Source of the DNA: a bacterium
GTDB lineage: Bacteria > Patescibacteriota > Andersenbacteria > UBA10190
Assembly (NCBI GenBank): GCA_002686445.1
Contig: NZCO01000019.1
Coordinates: forward strand, 1 to 7,030
DNA length: 7,030 nt
Direction of reading: 5' to 3'
The translations under genes were made by a program, and so were the position numbers. Within the stretch, counting starts at the first letter, position 1; each line of letters begins with the position of its first letter. Under the pieces are notes generated by a model, which worked only from the letters and a program-made list of their open reading frames with translations, did no database searches and was not told the origin of the DNA. This document shows, in pieces, positions 1 through 4,003 of the stretch.

Positions 1-134
1 ATAAGCCCGACATTATCCAGGCTACGGATATTATCAACCACCACGTTCAGCGGGTGTCTCGGCAAATCGTGCAGCTCCTCAGGAGACGGGCGCTCGTGCA
101 CTAATTCCTCAGTTGTTTTCTTGCGTTGGGTCAT
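1..134 (-). CDS. SpoU/TrmH-family RNA methyltransferase, N-terminal fragment
   Basis: Only the first 44 codons are in the window; the gene continues past position 1. My translation starts MTQRKKTTEEL and reaches LPRHPLNVVVDNIRSLDNVG, which is the first conserved block of SpoU/TrmH (SPOUT-fold) 2'-O-ribose methyltransferases (the N-x-R-S-x-x-N-V-G motif). These enzymes use S-adenosylmethionine to methylate tRNA or rRNA riboses; the exact target cannot be told from this fragment. The ATG at 134-132 is chosen because the residues after it resemble the usual short N-terminal arm. An alternative GTG at 101-99 has an SD-like GAGGA 4 nt upstream and would drop 11 residues. The ATG lies 4-5 nt after the 3' end of tRNA-Arg, so the two are probably co-transcribed. 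Family assignment is fairly secure; the start is not. Confidence 0.8.
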   Translation of the reverse strand, partial: MTQRKKTTEELVHERPSPEELHDLPRHPLNVVVDNIRSLDNVGL

Positions 135-138
135 ACGG

Positions 139-211
139 AGCACCCGGAGGGACTCGAACCCCCAACCGTTGGCTTAGAACGCCACTGCTCTATCCATTGA
201 GCTACGGGTGC
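139..211 (-). tRNA. tRNA-Arg (anticodon UCU)
   Basis: The minus strand folds as a full cloverleaf: acceptor GCACCCG/CGGGTGC, D-stem GCTC/GAGC, anticodon loop GTTCTAA with anticodon TCT at positions 34-36, and T-arm GGGGG-TTCGAGT-CCCTC with one G.U pair. It reads AGA and AGG arginine codons. CCA is not encoded: the bases after the acceptor stem are T-CC-G, so a CCA-adding enzyme is needed. Oddities are a G.A apposition at the top of the anticodon stem (27-43), a G at position 32, and a U discriminator. The methyltransferase start codon follows almost at once. Confidence 0.95.
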
Positions 212-219
212 GTGACTTG

Positions 220-260
220 ATTTAAGCAAAGAATATGGTAAAGTGCCATCACTTTTACAA
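220..260 (-). promoter_or_regulatory. candidate promoter of tRNA-Arg/methyltransferase
   Basis: On the minus strand TTGTAA (260-255) and CATATT (237-232) are separated by 17 nt, each matching four of six bases of the -35 and -10 consensus. A second -10 candidate, TGC-TTAAAT (228-220), lies closer to the tRNA and resembles an extended -10. Either would give a very short leader before tRNA-Arg. The 78-bp spacer between the two divergent tRNAs holds no gene. I could not find a convincing promoter for tRNA-His on the other strand. Confidence 0.4.
240..255. repeat. 6-bp inverted repeat between divergent tRNAs
   Basis: AAAGTG (240-245) and CACTTT (250-255) are perfect inverted arms around the 4-nt loop CCAT. 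The element sits between the proposed -35 and -10 of tRNA-Arg, so it could be an operator or a small hairpin. There is no T-tract typical of a terminator on either side. A 6-bp repeat of this kind is expected by chance in a window this size. Confidence 0.3.
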
Positions 261-289
261 CGACCTTAGTTAAAGAGGCTCGTTGCTAT

Positions 290-361
290 GGCGGCTATAG
301 CTTAATGGCAAAGCTCCGGGTTGTGGTCTCGGTGATGAGGGTTCGATTCCCTCTAGTCGCC
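290..361 (+). tRNA. tRNA-His (anticodon GUG) with encoded G-1
   Basis: The cloverleaf has acceptor GCGGCTA/TAGTCGC, D-stem GCTT/AAGC, anticodon stem CCGGG/CTCGG (one G.U), loop TTGTGGT with anticodon GTG, and T-arm GAGGG-TTCGATT-CCCTC. Counted this way an additional G at 290 pairs with C at 361, which is the G-1:C73 identity pair recognised by bacterial histidyl-tRNA synthetase. CCA is not encoded (CAA follows). It is the only plus-strand gene in the left half and converges on the histidine kinase gene. Confidence 0.95.
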
Positions 362-369
362 CAATTTCT

Positions 370-398
370 ATGAGAGAGAAGATTCTCCCCTCCCTCAT
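370..398. repeat. imperfect hairpin between convergent tRNA-His and kinase
   Basis: ATGAG (370-374) pairs with CTCAT (394-398), and inside it GAGAA (376-380) can pair with TTCTC (383-387), leaving a bulge. It lies in the 42-bp gap where tRNA-His and the kinase converge, where a bidirectional terminator would be useful. Neither strand has a U-tract after the stem, so a Rho-independent terminator cannot be claimed. Confidence 0.25.
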
Positions 399-403
399 GT
401 CGA

Positions 404-1297
404 TTATCTAGCTAACGGTAGGAGAATTTCAAACTGGGTGCCCATGCCCTTAGCGCGGTTTTTCCAGCGCATGTGTCCACCGAACTCTTCAACGATTAAT
501 TGGGACAACGTTAAACCGACACCAATACCATCGGGATCGTAACCACTGGCTCGCTCACCTCGAGCGAAGGGCTCAAAGATGCTACTGGCTTCTTCGTCAT
601 TAATCCCAATCCCGCGATCCTGCACTGCTATCCGCACTTGCTTGTCGCTCTTGGTGATGGCGATATTCACAGATCCTGGTGTCGGTGTATACGTACTCGC
701 GTTCTCGATCAGATGCACCAGCACAATCTTTAGTAAGTGCCTATCTATCTTCACAGGAGCCTCTTGGCAGTGAAAGCTATGGAGCAATTCAACATTCTTA
801 GCGGCTACCAACGGCTCCATCTCGGCAATAACATCAGATAATATACTGCACACGTTATAGGTCCGGAGCTCCGCCGACACGGGCAAGTCTTGAGCCTGCA
901 ACATGAGGAACACGTCCCTAATATTATCCAGCAATATGTGGGTTCTTGTTTCCATGTGCTTCAATTTCAAGCGAGCCTCGGCCGGAAGCTTGTCTGACGT
1001 CGCTATCAAGCTAGCCAAGTCTTTCTGCAGCGCTGACAAAGGACGATCCAGTTGGTGTGCCACTCGAGAAATCCGTCGGTGCTCCCGCTTGTCTTGTCCA
1101 CGTGCCTCACTTTCCGCATAGATCACGAACAGCAACCCGCCAGCAGTGAATATGCCGGCCAACAGCGGGACGATCGGCACGAAGTTGGTAGTAAGTAACG
1201 CTCGCAGGAGGAAGAAGACGTCGAACACCAAAAGGACGGCGGCACTGCCGTAGAGAAAGTAGCGAAAAGCCGTTTGAGATGGTGCCTTGAGCGTCAT
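404..1297 (-). CDS. membrane sensor histidine kinase, atypical H-box
   Basis: This 297-residue protein is a compact two-component sensor kinase. Two hydrophobic segments (about residues 13-35 and 39-62) are joined by only a few polar residues, so there is no extracellular sensor domain, and I see no HAMP or PAS domain. The dimerisation helix carries H81 in AHQLDRPL. The ATPase domain has an N-box with N199 (LIENAS), G1 DRGIGI (227-232), F-box FEPFARG (241-247), G2 GIGVGL (257-262) and GTQFEILLPL near the end. The H-box is odd: relative to the usual H-E-L-R-T-P-L, +1 is Gln and positions +3/+4 are Asp-Arg, so the +1 acidic residue and the +4 Thr/Asn tied to phosphatase activity are missing. 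No response regulator lies in the window. It is the last gene of the minus-strand run, 33 nt after the preceding stop, with a conspicuous inverted repeat just before the ATG. Stimulus unknown. Confidence 0.9.
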   Translation of the reverse strand: MTLKAPSQTAFRYFLYGSAAVLLVFDVFFLLRALLTTNFVPIVPLLAGIFTAGGLLFVIYAESEARGQDKREHRRISRVAHQLDRPLSALQKDLASLIATSDKLPAEARLKLKHMETRTHILLDNIRDVFLMLQAQDLPVSAELRTYNVCSILSDVIAEMEPLVAAKNVELLHSFHCQEAPVKIDRHLLKIVLVHLIENASTYTPTPGSVNIAITKSDKQVRIAVQDRGIGINDEEASSIFEPFARGERASGYDPDGIGVGLTLSQLIVEEFGGHMRWKNRAKGMGTQFEILLPLAR

Positions 1298-1299
1298 TA

Positions 1300-1324
1300 C
1301 TACACGTTTACCCTAGCAGTGTAG
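1300..1324 (-). promoter_or_regulatory. inverted repeat CTACAC-N13-GTGTAG at the kinase start
   Basis: Read on the minus strand, CTACAC (1324-1319) and GTGTAG (1305-1300) are perfect 6-bp inverted arms around 13 nt, ending 2 nt before the kinase ATG. The same layout (CTACA-N15-TGTAG-N2-ATG) recurs at the GT-C gene start at 4003. The left arm overlaps an extended -10-like TGC-TACACT (1326-1318). It may be an operator for a dimeric regulator or a leader hairpin. The 13-nt interior contains AGGG, a weak SD-like tetramer 13 nt from the ATG. Confidence 0.5.
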
Positions 1325-1330
1325 CACGAA

Positions 1331-2185
1331 TCACTTGGCGGCCGATCGATCGATGATTTCTATATCAAAGTCTTCACCCGCCTTATGTAGTCCGTGTCGG
1401 TATCGACTTATATTATCTGGAATCGTGGTCGTGCCGTCCTTAATGTAGGTGTCACTGTAATAGCGCAGCTTACCCATCATCTCAAAAATCTCCTGTGCTG
1501 ACTCAGCCGCTATCATCACTCCACCCAGTCGCAGATTCGATACGTCCCGCAAAATGAGCAGCAGCAGCACCGTCATCGTAGCGAGCAACACAGTCACTAT
1601 TTGTGAGAAAAACATCGGTACCTTCAGAAAGTAGAGGCTGGAAATAATCACCCCAGCTAGGACCAATAGCACCGCCCAGTGACCTATTGTCATTGACTGC
1701 TGCGCTCGAACTGAGTTGCGATTCCGTTGCTCTTCAATGTCCGCCAGTAGCCCCACAACTGGCCCGTACGCCTCATCCGCAGTTTCTCCTCTAAGAGGGG
1801 TGCTAGTCGCTAGGAGGTCATACAGCTGGTCCATCTTGTCTGCGGTCCCCTTATAGTAATCATCAAGTGGGTAATCGAGCACGTCGATGTAATACTCGTC
1901 TATCAGGCCGCCAACCTGTTCCTGAAACTCCTTTCCCCACAACCGTGACGTCCGGTATAGCGATAGCATCTTAGCATCCTCAACTGCTAGATTTTCCTCA
2001 ATATAGGTAAAGCGAGAAAAAGATCGAGTGATGAAAAAACCATAGATAATGGCAAACAAGAAGGTGCTCACGGTGAGTACTATCTCTACATCATTGGCTG
2101 GCCCAGCTCCCGGAACCACAATCGCCAAGACAGCAAAAAAAATGAAAGCGATCGAGCTGCCTTTTATCGCCTCTAAATACTTCAT
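1331..2185 (-). CDS. four-helix membrane protein, DUF4239/bestrophin-like
   Basis: The 284-residue protein has two N-terminal hydrophobic helices (about 10-26 and 34-52), a charged, probably cytoplasmic, middle region of about 115 residues, two further helices (about 168-187 and 191-212) and a polar C-terminal tail of about 70 residues. This layout resembles DUF4239 (bestrophin-like) proteins, as do an E-x-A...LYR stretch after the second helix, a Y-Y-x-x-V...P-L segment (98-107) and an EEQRNR-x-S-V-R run (151-160) before the third helix. The match is by eye and not certain. Bestrophins are anion channels, but no function is established for this branch and I do not assign one. It lies 18 nt after comM and 33 nt before the kinase, so co-transcription is likely. 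There is no clear SD; a -10-like TATTAA sits 6 nt before the ATG. Confidence 0.75.
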   Translation of the reverse strand: MKYLEAIKGSSIAFIFFAVLAIVVPGAGPANDVEIVLTVSTFLFAIIYGFFITRSFSRFTYIEENLAVEDAKMLSLYRTSRLWGKEFQEQVGGLIDEYYIDVLDYPLDDYYKGTADKMDQLYDLLATSTPLRGETADEAYGPVVGLLADIEEQRNRNSVRAQQSMTIGHWAVLLVLAGVIISSLYFLKVPMFFSQIVTVLLATMTVLLLLILRDVSNLRLGGVMIAAESAQEIFEMMGKLRYYSDTYIKDGTTTIPDNISRYRHGLHKAGEDFDIEIIDRSAAK

Positions 2186-2191
2186 AACTTA

Positions 2192-2200
2192 TTAATACCA
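2192..2200 (-). promoter_or_regulatory. extended -10-like TGG-TATTAA before the DUF4239-like gene
   Basis: On the minus strand TGG (2200-2198) precedes TATTAA (2197-2192), and exactly 6 nt separate the hexamer from the ATG at 2185. Initiation from it would start the transcript at or next to the ATG, giving a leaderless mRNA. No -35 box is seen. It overlaps the tight intergenic gap after comM, so read-through from comM is the simpler source of expression. Confidence 0.35.
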
Positions 2201-2203
2201 CCG

Positions 2204-3748
2204 TTAGGCGAAATCTGGCAGCGCGGCTTGGACCTGCTCACGATATTGCATGGCCTCTGCTAAGTGCTCAGGAGTGATGTGTGGCTGCCCCGCCAAGTCA
2301 GCAATAGTTCGAGCAACTTTGAGTACTCGGTGCACTCCCCGAGACGATAAGTGAAAGCGCTCTTCAGCCTGCGTGAGCAACTTCCTGCCTGGCTGATCCA
2401 CGGCGCAGTACACCTGCATTTCTTTGACGGTTAGCGACGCGTTCGTCTTGCCCTGCCGGGTCAGCTGCAGCGCTCGGGCGGCTTGGGCTGATTCGGCTAA
2501 CTGTTTTGAGGTTGGCGGTTGTCGTTCACCAGTTAATAGCTGTTCGACAGGTACGTCATTAACCACTAGATGGACATCAAACCTGTCCAACAGCGGTCCC
2601 GACACGCGTCGTTGGTACCGCAACACATCACCTGGCGCGCACTGACACTCTCTACGATCACTGGCCAGCCACCCGCACTTACACGGATTCATGGCGCCTA
2701 CCAATATGGAGCGAGCGGGAAACCGCACGGTGTGACTAGAACGCGAGACGGTGATAACCCCGTCTTCGATTGGCTGACGTAACTGATCAAGCGCAGCGCG
2801 AGAAAACTCTGGCAGCTCATCGAGAAACAACACGCCCAAATGAGCCAGACTCACCTCGCCCGGCTTAGGGTGCGCTCCCCCACCAACCAGTGCCACGCTG
2901 GATGCGCCGTGATGGGGACTGCGAAACGGTCGCGTGCGCATTAGGCCCGTGCCAGCCGGCAACTCTCCAGCAATAGAATACAACGACGTGACCACATATG
3001 ACTCGTCGCGATCAAGCGGCGGTAGAATGCCAGCTAAAGCCCTAGCCAACAGCGTTTTACCAGTACCAGGACTACCAATCAGCAACACATTGTGTCCGGC
3101 TGCAGCTGCTATCAAGAGGGCTCGCTTAGCCTGCTCTTGCCCTCTCACATCCGCAAAATCTATGTCTGGCACCGGAAACTCACCAACCGGATCCACCTCG
3201 GGCAGCAACTGTGGCAGTCGCGGCTGCTCGGCAGTAGCTAGGTGATTAACAAGTTCTTGCAGCGAACCGACAGCGAATACGGGCACTTGATCGGCCACAG
3301 CGCGAGCTTCATCCGCGTTTCCAGCTGGTACGTATAGGGCGGTTACTCCCGTTCGGGCTGCGGCCAAGGCAATTGGTAACACGCCACGTACTGGTCGAAT
3401 AGTGCCATCAAGGCCTAGTTCGCCGACAAACCAGGCGCCGCGTACCCGCGCTTCATCAAATTGAACCTGCCCGCTGGCACTTAGGAAGCCGAGTGTAATA
3501 GGAACATCGTACAGCGAACCTTCTTTCTTCAAGCTAGCTGGTGCCAGCGACACTATCGTCTTCCGACGGGGTGGTGTGTAGCCAATGTTAGTCAGCGCAG
3601 CCGTCAGCCGCTCCTTTGATTCCTTTACTGCTGTGTCGCCCAGACCAACCACCGTAAAGCTCGGTAACCCCGCCAACACCTCTACCTCAATATCTATCGG
3701 AATAGCCTCAACACCGTTAATGGCAGCGGATCGGAGTTGGGCGGGCAT
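2204..3748 (-). CDS. comM: ComM/YifB, Mg-chelatase-like AAA+ helicase
   Basis: At 514 residues this is a full-length ComM (YifB) protein. It has the N-terminal ChlI-like domain (about 20-145, with FTVVGLGDTAVKESKERL), then the AAA+ core with Walker A GSPGTGKT (225-232), the RSPHHGAS segment (277-284), Walker B LFLDEL (307-312), GAMNPC (351-356) and the DRFD motif (388-391), and the C-terminal Mg-chelatase helical domain with SSRGVHRVLKVARTIADL (468-485). Cysteines C356/C358 and C368/C370 form the CxC...CxC pair typical of ComM. In studied bacteria ComM is a hexameric helicase that drives branch migration of incoming single strands during natural transformation; it is not a true magnesium chelatase. 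The ATG fits the conserved N-terminus (L-R-S-A-A-I-N-G-V-E-A). It is the first gene of the minus-strand run. No other competence gene is visible here. Confidence 0.96.
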   Translation of the reverse strand: MPAQLRSAAINGVEAIPIDIEVEVLAGLPSFTVVGLGDTAVKESKERLTAALTNIGYTPPRRKTIVSLAPASLKKEGSLYDVPITLGFLSASGQVQFDEARVRGAWFVGELGLDGTIRPVRGVLPIALAAARTGVTALYVPAGNADEARAVADQVPVFAVGSLQELVNHLATAEQPRLPQLLPEVDPVGEFPVPDIDFADVRGQEQAKRALLIAAAAGHNVLLIGSPGTGKTLLARALAGILPPLDRDESYVVTSLYSIAGELPAGTGLMRTRPFRSPHHGASSVALVGGGAHPKPGEVSLAHLGVLFLDELPEFSRAALDQLRQPIEDGVITVSRSSHTVRFPARSILVGAMNPCKCGWLASDRRECQCAPGDVLRYQRRVSGPLLDRFDVHLVVNDVPVEQLLTGERQPPTSKQLAESAQAARALQLTRQGKTNASLTVKEMQVYCAVDQPGRKLLTQAEERFHLSSRGVHRVLKVARTIADLAGQPHITPEHLAEAMQYREQVQAALPDFA

Positions 3749-3754
3749 GCTCTA

Positions 3755-3760
3755 ATCGTA
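3755..3760 (-). promoter_or_regulatory. -10-like TACGAT 6 nt before the comM ATG
   Basis: The minus strand reads TACGAT-TAGAGC-ATG, so a hexamer with four of six -10 consensus bases lies exactly 6 nt before the start. No SD sequence is present in those 6 nt and no -35 box is recognisable 16-18 nt upstream. A leaderless comM transcript is an inference from this spacing. Confidence 0.4.
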
Positions 3761-3842
3761 CTACGTTCAGCTCGAGATACGGCTATAAGCGATGGAATCG
3801 GTAATTTGCTGCAGTGAGCCGATACTGCTACTCCCGAAAAAT

Positions 3843-3887
3843 GGGGGTCAATGGGGACAGGGTTCGATTTTGAGACTGCTGGGGACA
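3843..3887 (+). repeat. GGGGTCA/GGGGACA cluster, possible REP/RAYT-type relic
   Basis: The segment contains GGGGGTCA (3843-3850), GGGGACA (3853-3859) and a second GGGGACA (3881-3887). The context TGGGGACAGGGTTCGATTTT is of a kind I associate with short repeats scattered near REP-associated tyrosine transposases in environmental genomes; that link is from memory and not tested. No transposase and no inverted TGTCCCC partner occurs in the window, so this would be a solo or decayed copy. Confidence 0.35.
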
Positions 3888-3913
3888 AATAACGGCAGGT
3901 GCCAAAAAACCCG

Positions 3914-3922
3914 TGGTATACT
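3914..3922 (+). promoter_or_regulatory. extended -10 promoter TGG-TATACT
   Basis: TGG (3914-3916) plus TATACT (3917-3922) is a strong extended -10 element with five of six consensus bases. No clear -35 box lies 16-18 nt upstream, as allowed for extended -10 promoters. The expected start is near 3929, just upstream of a terminator hairpin, so most transcripts would be under about 30 nt unless the terminator is bypassed into the glycan cassette. Confidence 0.55.
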
Positions 3923-3934
3923 TACACTCAATCG

Positions 3935-3955
3935 ACGCCCCTGAGGCGTTTTTTT
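3935..3955 (+). terminator. Rho-independent terminator, plus direction
   Basis: ACGCC (3935-3939) and GGCGT (3945-3949) form a 5-bp GC-rich stem with loop CCTGA, followed by an unbroken T-run at 3949-3955. The T-tract is only on the plus strand. No plus-strand gene lies upstream before tRNA-His, 3.5 kb away, so the terminator acts on the short transcript from TATACT or on antisense read-through from within comM. Confidence 0.75.
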
Positions 3956-3972
3956 GCTGCCAAAAAACACGC

Positions 3973-4003
3973 TTCCTACAGCGATGGTGATAGACTGTAG
4001 GAA
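3973..4003 (+). promoter_or_regulatory. perfect 9-bp inverted repeat at the GT-C gene start
   Basis: TTCCTACAG (3973-3981) and CTGTAGGAA (3995-4003) are perfect inverted arms separated by 13 nt; the last base of the right arm is the A of the ATG. Arm centres are 22 bp apart, about two helical turns, as for a dimeric repressor site. If transcribed from the upstream promoter it would instead be an RNA hairpin burying the start region. It shares the CTACA-N15-TGTAG-N2-ATG layout with the kinase gene start. Confidence 0.6.
3988..3996 (+). promoter_or_regulatory. extended -10-like TGA-TAGACT before the GT-C gene
   Basis: TGA (3988-3990) followed by TAGACT (3991-3996) ends 6 nt before the ATG at 4003. 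Initiation there would begin essentially at the ATG, giving a leaderless message. It lies inside the 9-bp inverted repeat, so a protein bound there would block it. The GTAGGA before the ATG is too close to serve as a normal SD. Confidence 0.45.

Larger units (their letters stand above)
3900..3971 (+). repeat. 14-nt direct repeat TGCCAAAAAACnCG flanking the terminator
   Basis: TGCCAAAAAACCCG (3900-3913) and TGCCAAAAAACACG (3958-3971) differ at one base and lie 58 nt apart. They bracket the promoter-terminator unit. The A-run makes the match partly low-complexity. Each A-run is complementary to the T-tract of the terminator between them. Confidence 0.5.
3749..4002. other. 254-bp divergent regulatory spacer, no gene
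   Basis: This gap separates the minus-strand comM run from the plus-strand glycan cassette. Short open frames cross it but none has family-like sequence. From left to right it contains the comM upstream region (3749 to about 3835), a guanine-rich stretch with GGGGACA repeats (3843-3887), a promoter-terminator pair (3914-3955) flanked by an imperfect direct repeat (3900-3913 and 3958-3971), and a 9-bp inverted repeat that reaches the next start codon. The individual elements are entered separately. Confidence 0.7.

Noticed and set aside
2424..3245. Plus-strand open frames of 70-103 codons inside comM
   Set aside because: Antisense shadows of a well-conserved gene; no start signals or recognisable protein sequence.
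2204..3748. Reading the AAA+ protein as a magnesium chelatase subunit for chlorophyll synthesis
   Set aside because: The N-terminal ChlI-like domain, CxC...CxC cysteines and C-terminal domain are those of ComM/YifB, and no tetrapyrrole genes are nearby.
3811..3828. Inverted repeat GCAGT-N8-ACTGC upstream of comM
   Set aside because: Five-bp arms with an 8-nt spacer are common by chance, and there is no adjacent promoter or T-tract to give it a role.
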